Part shown: positions 1 to 9,965 of the stretch, one piece after another | How the letters are laid out: the number at the start of each line of letters is the position of its first letter | How positions within the stretch are numbered: position 1 is the stretch's first letter | From: Paraburkholderia phytofirmans OLGA172 | Lineage (GTDB): Bacteria; Pseudomonadota; Gammaproteobacteria; Burkholderiales; Burkholderiaceae | Direction: 5' to 3' | NCBI RefSeq assembly: GCF_001634365.1 | Contig: NZ_CP014578.1 | Coordinates: forward strand, 3,968,001-4,032,000 | DNA length: 64,000 nucleotides | Notes under the pieces: model-generated | Databases searched by the model: none | Told to the model about the DNA's origin: nothing | Seen by the model: only the letters and a program-made list of their open reading frames with translations | Position numbers and translations under genes: made by a program

Positions 1-518
1 GGGGCTTCCGCTGGTTTGTGAATCTGATGAACATTCCGCTCGGCGATTTCGCACGCGGCGCGCCGGTGCAAAAGCCGTTCGTCGTGCACAACCAGCCGGT
101 CTCGGTCGATATCTGCTACGAGGATATTTTTGGCGAGGAGATTGCGCGGAACATTCGCGAGAGCGATACGCCGGCGGGTGTGCTGGTCAACTCGACCAAT
201 CTCGCCTGGTTCGGCGACACCATCGCGCTGGATCAGCACTTGCAGATTGCACGCATGCGTTCACTGGAAACTGGGCGCCCGATGCTGCGCGCCACCAACA
301 CGGGCATGACGGCCGCGATCGACGCCAACGGTAAGGTGATCGGACGCCTGATGCCGTACACGATCGGCTCGCTCGATGTGACGGTGCAGGGTACCTCAGG
401 CAGCACGCCCTATGTGACGAGTGGGAATAACACGGTGCTGGCTGTTTCGTTGCTGCTGCTGGCGTTCGGGTTTGCGTTCGGGCCGGGGATCGTACGGCGT
501 CAAAACGGCAAGAAATGA
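1..518 (+). CDS. lnt: Apolipoprotein N-acyltransferase, C-terminal part (truncated by window edge)
   Basis: This is the C-terminal part of the inner-membrane enzyme that adds the third acyl chain to lipoproteins. The reading frame is open from base 3, where it gives GFRWFVNLMNIPLGDF, so the gene begins outside the window; the GTG at 18 is an internal valine. The nitrilase-like domain is visible: VDICYEDIFGE carries the catalytic Cys, and STNLAWFGDTIALDQHLQ and RPMLRATNTGMT are conserved Lnt stretches. A last membrane segment (VLAVSLLLLAFGFAFGPGIV) precedes the basic tail RRQNGKK. A hairpin terminator follows about 80 bases after the stop. Identification is firm from the motifs; the upstream membrane domain cannot be seen. 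Confidence 0.93.
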   Translation, partial: GFRWFVNLMNIPLGDFARGAPVQKPFVVHNQPVSVDICYEDIFGEEIARNIRESDTPAGVLVNSTNLAWFGDTIALDQHLQIARMRSLETGRPMLRATNTGMTAAIDANGKVIGRLMPYTIGSLDVTVQGTSGSTPYVTSGNNTVLAVSLLLLAFGFAFGPGIVRRQNGKK

Positions 519-597
519 GCTGCCAATAAGCGTCGATGAAGCGATCTGGCCGCTTCTACACGGAAACCCTGTTCAATCACGGCCGAAAAAACCACCA

Positions 598-642
598 TAA
601 AAAACGCGCGCTTCGGGAAAAACCGAGCGCGCGTTTTTTATT
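598..642 (+). terminator. Rho-independent terminator, probably bidirectional, between lnt and the GST gene
   Basis: ACGCGCGCT pairs with AGCGCGCGT across a short loop, flanked by an A run on the left and a T run on the right. It lies between two convergent genes and could stop both. Confidence 0.8.
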
Positions 643-715
643 CGAAAGCAACCCGGCTGATCGATGTCGATTGCACGACACAAGCAGCCGCGACACGCCG
701 TTCAGTGACCTTGAC

Positions 716-1327
716 TCAGGCCGGCACCGTATCGATAAACGACTGGCGCAGTGACAGTTTCTGGAAATGCTTATCCAGATTCGGATACCCTTCGCGCCAG
801 TTCAATTCGGGCATGCGGAAATCGAGGTAGCCCAGCGCGCAGCCCACCGCGATGTCCGCGAGTGTGTAGTGATTGCCCGTGCACCACGGCTTGCTGCCCA
901 AGCCTTGCGACATCGCGATCAGGCCTTCGTCGATCTTGCGTTGCTGCCGCGCGACCCACGCGTCCACGCGCTGTTCGGGCGTGCGCTGGGTGCCTTCGAG
1001 GCGAATCAGCACCGCGGCGTCGAGGATGCCATCGGCAAGTGCTTCCCAGCAGCGCACTTCGACGCGTTCGCGCCCAGACGGCGGAATCAGCTTGCCGACC
1101 GGCGACAGCGTATCCACGTATTCGCAAATCACTCGCGAGTCGAACACCGCTTCGCCGTCTTCCATCACGAGACACGGCACCTTGCCGAGCGGATTGAAGG
1201 TGTGAATCGCGGTATCCGGCGCCCAGACGTTCTCGGGCACGAGTTCGTAGTCGATCTTCTTGTCGGCCAGAACGATCCGCGCTTTGCGCACGAACGGGCT
1301 GGCGAGCGAACCGATGAGTTTCATCAT
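716..1327 (-). CDS. Glutathione S-transferase family protein (YibF-like)
   Basis: A soluble protein of about 203 residues with the GST two-domain plan. The N-terminal thioredoxin-like domain starts MKLIGSLASPFVRKARIVL and carries the glutathione-binding NPLGKVPCL and DSRVICEYVD stretches. The C-terminal helical domain contains the N-capping pattern TLADIAVGCALGYLD. These match the bacterial YibF-like GST group; the substrate is unknown. The start is placed at the ATG-ATG pair near 1324-1327 because an AAGG sits about 9 bases upstream; the open frame extends further 5' without family resemblance. It is divergent from pepP and convergent with lnt. Confidence 0.85.
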   Translation of the reverse strand: MMKLIGSLASPFVRKARIVLADKKIDYELVPENVWAPDTAIHTFNPLGKVPCLVMEDGEAVFDSRVICEYVDTLSPVGKLIPPSGRERVEVRCWEALADGILDAAVLIRLEGTQRTPEQRVDAWVARQQRKIDEGLIAMSQGLGSKPWCTGNHYTLADIAVGCALGYLDFRMPELNWREGYPNLDKHFQKLSLRQSFIDTVPA

Positions 1328-1557
1328 GACCATCTGCCTTTTCTTGAATTCGGCGAAAGTATAAGTGGTTGGCGCCATTCCCGAGCGCAGAGCAGCCACT
1401 TCGCAAGCCGCACGGATGCTCGCCGTGCATGGATTGCAACATTGCCGCGACGCCCGCGCGCCGTCTACCCGGCCAAATGGCTAACGCGGCTGGGGCGCCC
1501 CCTCCCCGCCAGTATCCGCGCAAAATAAGTCTCCGCATTGGGCGCTACAATCGCAAA

Positions 1558-2964
1558 ATGAACCAGCCGACCGAACCCACCATCGCCATCGACGTCTATC
1601 GCACGCGTCGCGAGCGCGTACTCGCGGCACTGCGCGCAGCGGGCGCGGGCGTCGCCATCGTCCCCACCGCGCCGGAAAAGCTGCGCAACCGGGACGCCGA
1701 CTACCCCTACCGGCACGATAGCTACTTCTACTATCTGACGGGCTTTACCGAACCCGAGGCGTGCCTCGTGCTCGATGCAAGCGCCGCGCCTGGCGAGCCG
1801 GCTTCGATCCTGTTCTGCCGCGAGAAGAATGTCGAGCGCGAGACGTGGGACGGTTTCCGTTTCGGGCCGGACGGCGCGCGCGAGGCGTTCGGCTTCGACG
1901 CCGCCTTCGCCGTGGGCGAAGTCGATACGCAACTGCCGCACATTCTCGCTGACAAGCCGGCGCTGCATTACGCGCTCGGCACGTCGGCGGAACTGGACGA
2001 ACAGGTGCGCGGCTGGCTCGACGCCGTGCGTGCGCAAGGCCGCAGCGGCGTCGCCGCCCCCACCGTCGCGCGTGATCTGATTCCGTTGCTCGACGAGATG
2101 CGGCTCATCAAGGATCCCCACGAACTCGCCATCATGCGCCGCGCCGGACAGATTTCGGCGCAAGCGCATCGCCGCGCGATGGCCGCCTGCCACCCCGGCG
2201 TGCGCGAATACGAACTCGAAGCCGAGTTGCTTTACACATTCCGCAAATTCGGCGCGCAGGCGCCGGCTTACACGTCGATCGTCGCCGCGGGCGCCAACGC
2301 CTGCGTGCTGCACTACCCAGCCGGCAACGCGATTGCCCAGGACGGCGACCTGATCCTGATCGACGCCGCCTGCGAACTCGACGGCTACGCTTCCGACATC
2401 ACCCGCACCTTCCCGGCGAGCGGCCGCTTCACCGCGGCGCAGCGCGAGTTGTACGACGTCGTGCTGGCCGCGCAGCAGGCAGCCGTCGACGCCACCCGCG
2501 TCGGCGCCACCTTCGACGATCCGCACCAGGCCGCCCTGCGTGTGCTGTCGCAAGGTCTGCTCGACACCGGCATCATCGACCGCACGAAGTTCGCCTCGGT
2601 CGACGCGGTGATCGCCGAGCGCGCCTACGCGCCGTTCTACATGCACCGTACCGGCCACTGGATCGGCATGGACGTGCACGATGTCGGCGACTACCGCGAA
2701 CGCGGCGCGCCGCGTGACGAAGCGGGCGCGCTGCCATGGCGCACGCTGCAGGCAGGAATGACACTGACCATCGAGCCCGGTCTGTATATCCGTCCGGCCG
2801 AAGGCGTGCCCGAGCGCTACTGGAACATCGGTATCCGCATCGAAGACGACGCGATCGTCACGCCGGCCGGCTGCGAACTGATCACGCGCGACGTCCCGGT
2901 GGCCGCCGACGAGATCGAGGCGCTGATGCAACAGGCCCGCGCGGCCCAGCAAACAAAACGGTAA
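1558..2964 (+). CDS. pepP: Xaa-Pro aminopeptidase P
   Basis: A cytoplasmic metallopeptidase that removes an N-terminal residue preceding proline. The 468-residue protein has the aminopeptidase P N-terminal domain (residues 1 to about 170, with YPYRHDSYFYYLTGF) and a pita-bread M24 catalytic domain. All five metal ligands are in place: D269 and D280 in IDAACELDGYASDITR, H367 in GHWIGMDVHD, E406 in LTIEPGLYI and E429 in IRIEDD. The ATG at 1558 is chosen because similarity begins just after it; upstream sequence in frame looks non-coding. It is followed 31 bases later by ubiH, the order also known from Escherichia coli (pepP-ubiH), suggesting co-transcription. Confidence 0.95.
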   Translation: MNQPTEPTIAIDVYRTRRERVLAALRAAGAGVAIVPTAPEKLRNRDADYPYRHDSYFYYLTGFTEPEACLVLDASAAPGEPASILFCREKNVERETWDGFRFGPDGAREAFGFDAAFAVGEVDTQLPHILADKPALHYALGTSAELDEQVRGWLDAVRAQGRSGVAAPTVARDLIPLLDEMRLIKDPHELAIMRRAGQISAQAHRRAMAACHPGVREYELEAELLYTFRKFGAQAPAYTSIVAAGANACVLHYPAGNAIAQDGDLILIDAACELDGYASDITRTFPASGRFTAAQRELYDVVLAAQQAAVDATRVGATFDDPHQAALRVLSQGLLDTGIIDRTKFASVDAVIAERAYAPFYMHRTGHWIGMDVHDVGDYRERGAPRDEAGALPWRTLQAGMTLTIEPGLYIRPAEGVPERYWNIGIRIEDDAIVTPAGCELITRDVPVAADEIEALMQQARAAQQTKR

Positions 2965-2995
2965 GCCAGGCAGTAACCCAAGGAAACAACCCGCC

Positions 2996-4231
2996 ATGAA
3001 CGACGTCCCCCAGTCGACGGTGATTCTGAAACCCGCCGTGTCCGACCGCCCCTTCGATTTCGACGTGACGATCGTCGGCGCCGGGCCGGTCGGGCTGGCG
3101 CTTGCCGGCTGGCTGGCGCGCCGCAGCGCGACGCAGGCGCTGAAGATCGCACTGATCGACGCGCGCGAGCCGGAAGATTCGATTGCCGATCCGCGCGCGA
3201 TCGCCGTGTCGCACGGCAGTCGGATGATTCTCGAACCGCTGCGCTGGCCCGCCGACGCCACCGCGATCCAGCGCATCCACGTGTCGCAGCGCGGCCATTT
3301 CGGCCGCACGCTGATCGACCACGGCGAGCACGGCTTGCCGGCGCTCGGCTACGTGCTGCGTTATGGCGCAATCGTGCACGGTCTCGCCGAGGCGGTTCAC
3401 GCGACCTCCGTGCACTGGTTCCGCTCCACCTCCGCCGCGGCGCCGACTCAGGAACTCGACGGCGTCACGCTGCCGATCGAAACCGCGGGTATCACACGCC
3501 ACCTGCGCACGCGGATTCTGGTCAATGCCGAAGGCGGCCTGTTCGGCGACCAGAAAACCGCCAGGAGCGCGGGTAGCAGCGCCGGCGGCGGCACACGCGA
3601 TTACGGGCAGACCGCGCTGGTCGGCACGGTCAGCGTGTCGGCGCCGCAGCCGCATGTAGCGTGGGAACGCTTCACGTCGCAAGGACCGATCGCGCTGCTG
3701 CCGATGGGCGGCGTGCGCGGCGCGAATTACGCACTGGTCTGGTGCTGCGCACCCGAAGAAGCCGCGCGGCGCGCCCAGCTCACGGACGACGAATTCCTGC
3801 GCGAACTCGGCGCCGCATTCGGCAGCCGCATGGGCCGCTTCACGCAAATCAAGGGGCGCGCGTCGTTCCCGTTGGGGCTGAACGCGGTCGATACGCTGGT
3901 GAAGGGCCATGTCGTCGCAATCGGTAATGCGGCGCAGACGCTGCATCCGGTGGCGGGTCAAGGCCTCAATCTCGGCCTACGTGACGCGCATGCGCTCGTC
4001 GATGCCTTGTCGGCGGAAGGCCCCACCCCACTGGCCTTGGCAACGTTCGCGCAACGCCGCGCGCTCGACCGGCGCCTGACGATCGGCGCGACCGATACGC
4101 TCGCACGCCTGTTCACCGTCGACTTCCCGCCGCTCGCCGCCCTGCGCGGCCTCGCTCTCACCGCGCTCGAATTCGTGCCGCCGGTGAAAACCGCGCTGGC
4201 GCGGCAAATGATGTTCGGTCAACGCCGTTGA
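2996..4231 (+). CDS. ubiH: UbiH/UbiF-family FAD-dependent ubiquinone-biosynthesis hydroxylase
   Basis: A flavin monooxygenase of 411 residues that hydroxylates the aromatic ring of a ubiquinone precursor. The N-terminal Rossmann motif is IVGAGPVGLALAG (glycines near residues 28, 30 and 33). The UbiH/COQ6 signature near residue 310 reads GNAAQTLHPVAGQGLNLG, followed by RDAHALVDAL. A middle stretch AIAVSHGSRMIL matches the family's substrate-side region. Position directly after pepP favours UbiH over the paralogues UbiF and VisC, but the exact hydroxylation position cannot be read from sequence. The protein carries a Ser/Gly-rich linker around residues 185-200 (ARSAGSSAGGGT) that is probably a surface loop. 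Confidence 0.88.
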   Translation: MNDVPQSTVILKPAVSDRPFDFDVTIVGAGPVGLALAGWLARRSATQALKIALIDAREPEDSIADPRAIAVSHGSRMILEPLRWPADATAIQRIHVSQRGHFGRTLIDHGEHGLPALGYVLRYGAIVHGLAEAVHATSVHWFRSTSAAAPTQELDGVTLPIETAGITRHLRTRILVNAEGGLFGDQKTARSAGSSAGGGTRDYGQTALVGTVSVSAPQPHVAWERFTSQGPIALLPMGGVRGANYALVWCCAPEEAARRAQLTDDEFLRELGAAFGSRMGRFTQIKGRASFPLGLNAVDTLVKGHVVAIGNAAQTLHPVAGQGLNLGLRDAHALVDALSAEGPTPLALATFAQRRALDRRLTIGATDTLARLFTVDFPPLAALRGLALTALEFVPPVKTALARQMMFGQRR

Positions 4232-4440
4232 GCGCGCCACCCGCTCGCGGCTGCACGGCCGCTGCAGGCTTTTTAGGCGCCGTAGTTGGGCACATAAGCG
4301 GCGCCGCGCAAGCGGTGCCGGTTCTATGAATCGGGCACTTTCATAGAAGATTTAATGAGTTACGGCAGACGCAAGTCAGGTGTCGGCTATCTGTTAACGC
4401 TAAAATAGCGGTTTTCCCTCGCATTTCGCGAACGCTCCGA

Positions 4441-4471
4441 TTGACAGAATCTGAAAAGACACTGGAACAAT
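4441..4471 (+). promoter_or_regulatory. Candidate dusB-fis promoter
   Basis: A perfect TTGACA (4441-4446) precedes AACAAT (4466-4471) 22 bases before the dusB start codon. The 19-base spacer is longer than ideal, so this is tentative. Confidence 0.3.
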
Positions 4472-4493
4472 CGGTCGCAGGCGCGTCCAAGTC

Positions 4494-5561
4494 ATGCCTA
4501 CTCTCGGCTCCCACAATCTGCGTAACAACTTGTTCGTCGCCCCCATGGCCGGCGTGACCGACCGGCCGTTCCGGCAATTGTGCAAACGGCTGGGCGCGGG
4601 CTATGCGGTGTCGGAAATGGTCGCCTCGAATGCGCAGTTGTGGAAAAGCGAAAAAACCATGCGCCGTGCCAACCACACGGGCGAGGTCGAGCCGATCGCC
4701 GTGCAGATCGCCGGCGCCGATCCTGCCATGATGGCCGAAGCCGCTCGCTACAACGTGGCGAACGGCGCGCAGATCATCGACATCAACATGGGCTGCCCAG
4801 CCAAGAAGGTGTGCAACGTGGCCGCGGGTTCCGCCTTGCTGCAGAACGAACCGCTGGTGCAGCGCATCGTCGAGGCGGTGGTGGGCGCGGTGGGCGTCGG
4901 CCCTGATGCCGTGCCCGTCACGCTGAAGATCCGCACCGGCTGGGATCGCGCGAACAAAAATGCTTTGACGGTCGCGCGTCTAGCCGAGGCCGCCGGCATT
5001 TCCATGCTGACCGTGCACGGCCGCACCCGCGCCGACCTGTATCACGGCGACGCCGAATACGAGACCATCGCTGCCGTCAAAGCGGCGGTGCGCATTCCGG
5101 TGGTCGCCAACGGCGACATTACGTCGCCGCAAAAAGCCCGCGAGGTGCTCGCCGCCACCGGCGCCGACGCCATCATGATCGGCCGCGCCGCGCAGGGGCG
5201 TCCGTGGCTGTTCCGCGAGATCGAGCATTTCCTGCAAACGGGTGAGTTGCTGCCGCCGCCGCGCATCGACGAAATCCAGCAGGTCATGAACGAGCATCTC
5301 GAAGATCACTACGCGTTCTACGGCGAATTTACGGGTGTGCGCACAGCGCGTAAGCATATCGGCTGGTACACTCGCGGCCTTTCTGGCGCCAACGTGTTCC
5401 GGCACCGCATGAATACGCTGGACACCACGCGCGAACAACTCCTCGCCGTCAACGAATTCTTCGACGCCCAAAAGGCGATCTCCGACCGCCTCGTCTACGT
5501 CGACGAGACGCTCAGCAAGAACGACGGCGAGCCGGACCATACCGACCGACTAGCAGCATGA
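4494..5561 (+). CDS. dusB: tRNA-dihydrouridine synthase B
   Basis: An FMN enzyme of 355 residues that reduces uridine in the D-loop of tRNA. The TIM-barrel starts with FVAPMAGVTDRPFRQLC (FMN phosphate side), and the catalytic cysteine is C101 in INMGCPAKKVCN. Other family blocks are KIRTGWD, LTVHGRTR, VVANGDI and MIGRAAQGRPWLF, and the C-terminal helical tRNA-binding domain contains ARKHIGWY. The last four bases overlap the start of fis (ATGA), the conserved dusB-fis arrangement of proteobacteria, so the two are almost certainly one operon. Confidence 0.96.
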   Translation: MPTLGSHNLRNNLFVAPMAGVTDRPFRQLCKRLGAGYAVSEMVASNAQLWKSEKTMRRANHTGEVEPIAVQIAGADPAMMAEAARYNVANGAQIIDINMGCPAKKVCNVAAGSALLQNEPLVQRIVEAVVGAVGVGPDAVPVTLKIRTGWDRANKNALTVARLAEAAGISMLTVHGRTRADLYHGDAEYETIAAVKAAVRIPVVANGDITSPQKAREVLAATGADAIMIGRAAQGRPWLFREIEHFLQTGELLPPPRIDEIQQVMNEHLEDHYAFYGEFTGVRTARKHIGWYTRGLSGANVFRHRMNTLDTTREQLLAVNEFFDAQKAISDRLVYVDETLSKNDGEPDHTDRLAA

Positions 5562-5791
5562 GCAAGAACAATATCGAACAATCTGTCCGCGACAGCCTGG
5601 GGATATATTTCCAGGATCTCGACGGCTCCAATCCGCATGACGTCTACGACATGGTTATTTCATGCGTGGAAAAACCCTTGCTCGAAGTGGTGCTCGAGCA
5701 GGCCGGCGGCAACCAGTCGCTGGCCGCCGAGTATCTCGGCATCAACCGCAATACGCTGCGCAAGAAACTGCAACAGCACGGTCTCCTGTAG
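5558..5791 (+). CDS. fis: Fis-family nucleoid-associated DNA-binding protein
   Basis: A small 77-residue DNA-bending protein that in enterics activates rRNA promoters and shapes the nucleoid. The C-terminal helix-turn-helix reads EQAGGNQSLAAEYLGINRNTLRKKLQQ, the near-invariant Fis/NtrC recognition helix region (residues about 46-73). The N-terminal part (about residues 1-40) should form the dimer and beta-hairpin arms. It is shorter than the 98-residue E. coli Fis because the N-terminal arm is reduced, which is normal in betaproteobacteria. Translation is coupled to dusB by a 4-base overlap. Confidence 0.95.
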   Translation: MSKNNIEQSVRDSLGIYFQDLDGSNPHDVYDMVISCVEKPLLEVVLEQAGGNQSLAAEYLGINRNTLRKKLQQHGLL

Positions 5792-5848
5792 CTCGTTTTA
5801 GTTTCTTTCGCGCCCTGCCACGTTTCCCTTCGGCTTTTCGTCTTCATC

Positions 5849-7414
5849 ATGATCAAGCAAGCGCTCATCTCCGTTTCCGACAAGTCCGGCATTGTCGACT
5901 TCGCCAAGTCGCTGTCGGACCTCGGCGTCAAGATCCTGTCGACCGGCGGCACCGCGAAACTGCTCGCGGACGCGGGCCTCTCCGTCACCGAAGTCGCCGA
6001 CTACACGGGCTTCCCGGAAATGCTGGACGGACGCGTTAAAACGCTGCATCCGAAGGTGCATGGCGGCATTCTGGCGCGCCGCGACCTGCCGGAACACATG
6101 GCAGCGCTTGAAAAGCACGACATTCCGACGATCGACCTGCTGGTCGTGAATCTGTATCCGTTCGTGCAGACCGTGTCGAAAGAAGAGTGCTCGCTGGAAG
6201 ACGCGATCGAGAATATCGACATCGGCGGCCCGACCATGCTGCGCTCAGCCGCGAAGAATCATCGCGACGTGACGGTGGTGGTTGATCCGACGGATTACGC
6301 AGTCGTGCTCGACGAAATGCGTGCAAATAGCAACGCAGTTTCGTACAAGACGAACTTCCGTCTGGCCACCAAGGTGTTCGCGCACACCGCGCAGTACGAC
6401 GGTGCGATCACGAACTACCTGACGAGCCTGACCGACGAATTGCAACACTCGTCGCGCAACACTTACCCGGCTACCTTCAACCTGGCCTTCGACAAGGTGC
6501 AGGACCTGCGCTACGGCGAAAACCCGCATCAGAGCGCCGCGTTTTACCGCGACCTCTCCGTGCCGGCGGGCGCACTGGCGAACTACAACCAGTTGCAGGG
6601 CAAGGAACTGTCGTACAACAACATCGCCGATTCCGATGCGGCGTGGGAATGCGTAAAAACGTTCGACGTGCCGGCTTGCGTGATCGTCAAGCACGCGAAT
6701 CCGTGTGGCGTGGCAGTGGGCGCGGACGCCAACGAAGCGTATGCGAAGGCGTTCCAGACCGACCCGACCTCGGCGTTCGGCGGCATCATCGCGTTCAACC
6801 GTGAAGTCGACGAAACGGCGGCGCAAGCGGTGGCCAAGCAGTTTGTCGAAGTGCTGATCGCCCCGTCGTTCAGCGCGGCGGCTCGCCAGGTGTTCGCGGC
6901 CAAGCAGAACGTGCGTCTACTGGAAATCGCTTTGGGCGAAGGCCATAACGCGTTCGATCTGAAGCGCGTCGGTGGCGGCCTGCTGGTGCAATCGCTCGAT
7001 TCGAAAAACGTGCAGCCGCATGAGTTGCGCGTGGTCACGAAGCGTCACCCGACACCGAAGGAAATGGACGACCTGCTGTTCGCATGGCGCGTCGCGAAGT
7101 ACGTGAAGTCGAACGCGATCGTGTTCTGCGGCAACGGCATGACGCTCGGCGTCGGCGCGGGCCAGATGAGCCGCGTGGATTCGGCGCGTATTGCGAGCAT
7201 CAAGGCGCAGAACGCCGGTTTGACGCTGGCGGGTTCGGCTGTGGCGTCGGATGCGTTCTTCCCGTTCCGTGACGGTTTGGATGTAGTGGTTGCAGCAGGC
7301 GCGACCTGCGTGATTCAACCGGGCGGCTCGATGCGCGACGACGAAGTGATCGCTGCGGCTGACGAGCACAACATCGCGATGGTGGTGACCGGCGTGCGTC
7401 ACTTCCGGCATTGA
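5849..7414 (+). CDS. purH: Bifunctional AICAR transformylase / IMP cyclohydrolase
   Basis: This 521-residue enzyme performs the last two steps of IMP synthesis. Residues 1 to about 150 form the IMP cyclohydrolase (MGS-like) domain: [35 protein letters not shown] [16 protein letters not shown] and NLYPF. The rest is the transformylase domain, with the catalytic lysine-histidine pair at residues 281-282 in [22 protein letters not shown], and the terminal signature [19 protein letters not shown] and [11 protein letters not shown]. Length and all motifs are intact. It lies 57 bases after fis, on the same strand, and ends at a hairpin terminator. Confidence 0.97.
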   Translation: MIKQALISVSDKSGIVDFAKSLSDLGVKILSTGGTAKLLADAGLSVTEVADYTGFPEMLDGRVKTLHPKVHGGILARRDLPEHMAALEKHDIPTIDLLVVNLYPFVQTVSKEECSLEDAIENIDIGGPTMLRSAAKNHRDVTVVVDPTDYAVVLDEMRANSNAVSYKTNFRLATKVFAHTAQYDGAITNYLTSLTDELQHSSRNTYPATFNLAFDKVQDLRYGENPHQSAAFYRDLSVPAGALANYNQLQGKELSYNNIADSDAAWECVKTFDVPACVIVKHANPCGVAVGADANEAYAKAFQTDPTSAFGGIIAFNREVDETAAQAVAKQFVEVLIAPSFSAAARQVFAAKQNVRLLEIALGEGHNAFDLKRVGGGLLVQSLDSKNVQPHELRVVTKRHPTPKEMDDLLFAWRVAKYVKSNAIVFCGNGMTLGVGAGQMSRVDSARIASIKAQNAGLTLAGSAVASDAFFPFRDGLDVVVAAGATCVIQPGGSMRDDEVIAAADEHNIAMVVTGVRHFRH

Positions 7415-7478
7415 TTTCGGCTTCGCGGAGACCGCCTGATACTTTGTGGCGCGGTAATCGCTAACGTAGCTTGAGCGA

Positions 7479-7517
7479 AACGGCTCGGTGGACATTTCCG
7501 CCGGGCCGTTCTCTTTT
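7479..7517 (+). terminator. Terminator downstream of purH
   Basis: A 13-bp stem (7479-7491 with 7498-7510, two G-U pairs) with a 6-base loop is followed by CTCTTTT. It separates purH from the ruv genes. Confidence 0.65.
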
Positions 7518-7658
7518 GCGTGTGTGTGCGCCGCCTTTCAACGCCAACGCATGCGGCAGCAGTTTTTATTCCGCCGGCGTCGCTGCACGCCGACCGCCAC
7601 ACGGCGCGTTCGTTGTAGTATCGCAAGCACCTGATTTTCACCGCGCATGCGGCACCTC

Positions 7659-8201
7659 ATGAGAATTCTCGGCATCGACCCCGGCCTGCGCGTGACCGGC
7701 TTTGGCGTAATCGATCAAACCGGACACACGCTTAGCTACGTCGCAAGCGGCGTGATCAAAACCGCCGACGCCGATCTGCCGTCGCGTCTCGGCACCATTT
7801 TCGAAGGCATTTCGACGCTGATCCGTCAACATTCGCCGGATCAGTCAGCGATCGAAAAGGTGTTCGTCAACGTCAATCCGCAATCCACCCTGCTGCTTGG
7901 TCAGGCACGTGGCGCGGCGATCTGTGGACTGGTGGCGGGGGGGGTGCCGGTCGCCGAATACACGGCCTTGCAGTTGAAGCAGGCCGTGGTCGGTTACGGC
8001 CGCGCGACGAAGGAGCAGATGCAGCAGATGGTGGTGCGGCTGCTCAACCTCTCCGGCGTGCCCGGCACCGACGCCGCCGACGCCCTCGGCATGGCGATTT
8101 GCCACGCGCATGGCGGCACGACGCTTAGTACGCTGGGCGGCATTGCGCCTTCGTTGGCGAAGAAGGGGTTGCGGGTGCGGCGCGGAAGGTTGGTGGGGTA
8201 G
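7659..8201 (+). CDS. ruvC: Holliday junction endonuclease RuvC
   Basis: RuvC (180 residues) is a dimeric nuclease that cuts four-way recombination junctions symmetrically. The RNase H-like catalytic acids are visible: D7 in LGIDPG, E66 in AIEKVFVN, and the C-terminal pair in [15 protein letters not shown]. The start is the ATG at 7659 ([10 protein letters not shown]), the family's usual start, rather than an in-frame ATG 12 bases earlier. The gene contains an uninterrupted run of eight G (7937-7944) inside VAGGVPV. It heads the ruvC-ruvA-ruvB cluster on the same strand. Confidence 0.96.
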   Translation: MRILGIDPGLRVTGFGVIDQTGHTLSYVASGVIKTADADLPSRLGTIFEGISTLIRQHSPDQSAIEKVFVNVNPQSTLLLGQARGAAICGLVAGGVPVAEYTALQLKQAVVGYGRATKEQMQQMVVRLLNLSGVPGTDAADALGMAICHAHGGTTLSTLGGIAPSLAKKGLRVRRGRLVG

Positions 8202-8248
8202 AGATTCGGTGCGCTACACTCGCCCTTTCTCTAAAGATTGAATCCGCC

Positions 8249-8830
8249 ATGATCGGTCGCATTGCCGGCGTTCTGCTGGAAAAAAACCCGCCGCATCTGC
8301 TCGTCGACTGCAACGGCGTCGGCTACGAAGTCGATGTGCCGATGAGCACGTTCTACAACCTGCCTTCGAACGGCGAACGCGTCGTGCTGCTCACGCAAAT
8401 GATCGTGCGCGAAGACGCGCATCTGCTCTATGGTTTCGGCACCGCCGAGGAACGCTCGACTTTCCGCGAGCTGCTGAAGATCACCGGCATCGGCGCGCGT
8501 ATGGCGCTCGCCGTACTCTCCGGCATGAGCGTGCATGAACTGGCGCAGACCGTCACGATGCAGGACGCAGCGCGCCTGACTCGCGTGCCTGGCATCGGCA
8601 AGAAAACCGCGGAGCGGCTGCTCCTCGAACTGAAGGGCAAGATCGGCGCCGACCTCGGTGCGATGGCGGGCGCGGCGTCGGCATCCGACCACGCCTCCGA
8701 TATCCTGAACGCGCTGATCGCATTGGGTTACTCCGAAAAAGAAGCGTTGGCGGCCATCAAGAACGTGCCGGCCGGCACCGGCGTTTCCGAAGGCATCAAG
8801 CTCGCGTTGAAGGCGCTATCCAAGGGCTAA
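8249..8830 (+). CDS. ruvA: Holliday junction branch-migration protein RuvA
   Basis: RuvA (193 residues) forms the tetramer that holds the open junction and docks RuvB motors. Domain I (residues 1 to about 63) is the OB fold: [14 protein letters not shown] and [15 protein letters not shown]. Domain II carries two helix-hairpin-helix motifs, [18 protein letters not shown] and [18 protein letters not shown]. Domain III at the C terminus ([19 protein letters not shown]) contacts RuvB. The gene is 47 bases after ruvC and 31 bases before ruvB, consistent with one operon. Confidence 0.96.
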   Translation: MIGRIAGVLLEKNPPHLLVDCNGVGYEVDVPMSTFYNLPSNGERVVLLTQMIVREDAHLLYGFGTAEERSTFRELLKITGIGARMALAVLSGMSVHELAQTVTMQDAARLTRVPGIGKKTAERLLLELKGKIGADLGAMAGAASASDHASDILNALIALGYSEKEALAAIKNVPAGTGVSEGIKLALKALSKG

Positions 8831-8861
8831 AGCTCGAACTCGCGCGCGGTACAATGACCGC

Positions 8862-9926
8862 ATGATCGAAACCGACAAACTCGCCGCCGAGCGCATCATC
8901 GCGGCCACGCCCGTCTCGCCGAACGAAGAAGCGTTCGAGCGCGCGTTGCGCCCGCGCCAGCTCGAAGAATATGTCGGCCAGGAAAAAGTGCGCGGTCAGC
9001 TGGAAATCTTCATCGAGGCGGCCAAGCGCCGGTCGGAATCGCTCGACCACGTGCTGCTGTTCGGACCGCCGGGTCTTGGCAAGACCACGCTCGCGCACAT
9101 CATCGCGCGGGAAATGGGTGTCAATCTGCGGCAAACTTCCGGTCCGGTGCTCGAACGCGCCGGCGACCTCGCTGCGCTGCTCACCAACCTCGAAGCCAAC
9201 GACGTCCTGTTCATCGACGAAATCCACCGGCTCTCGCCGGTCGTCGAGGAAATTCTGTATCCGGCGTTAGAGGACTATCAGATCGACATCATGATCGGCG
9301 AAGGACCGGCCGCGCGCAGCGTGAAGCTGGATCTGCAACCGTTTACGCTAGTCGGCGCAACCACCCGCGCGGGCATGCTGACCAATCCGCTGCGCGATCG
9401 CTTCGGGATCGTGGCGCGGCTCGAGTTTTATAACGCCGAAGAACTCGCGCGTATCGTCACGCGTTCGGCATCGCTGCTGCATGCGCAGATCCATCCAGAT
9501 GGCGCGTTCGAAATCGCCAAGCGGGCCCGCGGCACGCCGCGGATCGCGAACCGGCTGTTGCGCCGCGTGCGCGATTTCGCCGAGGTAAAAGCGGACGGCA
9601 ACATCACCGCACAGGTGGCCGACGCCGCGCTCAGAATGCTCGACGTCGACGCAGTCGGCTTCGACCTGATGGACCGCAAGCTGCTCGAAGCGATCCTGCA
9701 CAAGTTCGACGGCGGCCCGGTCGGTGTCGACAACCTGGCGGCGGCAATCGGCGAAGAACGCGACACGATCGAAGACGTGCTCGAACCGTATCTGATCCAG
9801 CAAGGCTTCCTGCAACGCACGCCGCGCGGCCGCGTCGCCACGCTGCTCACGTACCGGCACTTCGGTCTCGCCGCGCCGGACGCTTCGAGCCCCATCCCCG
9901 GCCTGTGGGATTCGGCCGCGCCTTGA
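8862..9926 (+). CDS. ruvB: Holliday junction branch-migration helicase RuvB
   Basis: RuvB (354 residues) is the AAA+ ATPase ring that drives branch migration with RuvA. Walker A is [13 protein letters not shown] (residues 68-79, K74), Walker B is [10 protein letters not shown] (D119, E120), sensor 1 is LVGATTRAG, and the arginine-rich sensor 2 region is [18 protein letters not shown] winged-helix DNA-binding domain ends the protein ([17 protein letters not shown], then Y-RHFG). Full length and last of the ruv cluster. Confidence 0.97.
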   Translation: MIETDKLAAERIIAATPVSPNEEAFERALRPRQLEEYVGQEKVRGQLEIFIEAAKRRSESLDHVLLFGPPGLGKTTLAHIIAREMGVNLRQTSGPVLERAGDLAALLTNLEANDVLFIDEIHRLSPVVEEILYPALEDYQIDIMIGEGPAARSVKLDLQPFTLVGATTRAGMLTNPLRDRFGIVARLEFYNAEELARIVTRSASLLHAQIHPDGAFEIAKRARGTPRIANRLLRRVRDFAEVKADGNITAQVADAALRMLDVDAVGFDLMDRKLLEAILHKFDGGPVGVDNLAAAIGEERDTIEDVLEPYLIQQGFLQRTPRGRVATLLTYRHFGLAAPDASSPIPGLWDSAAP

Positions 9927-9965
9927 ACCGGCAGCCCATCCGCATCGCGTGAGGCCGATCTAGCA

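Noticed and set aside
1465..3309. A 614-codon minus-strand open frame opposite pepP/ubiH
   Set aside because: Pure antisense shadow of two well-supported enzymes.
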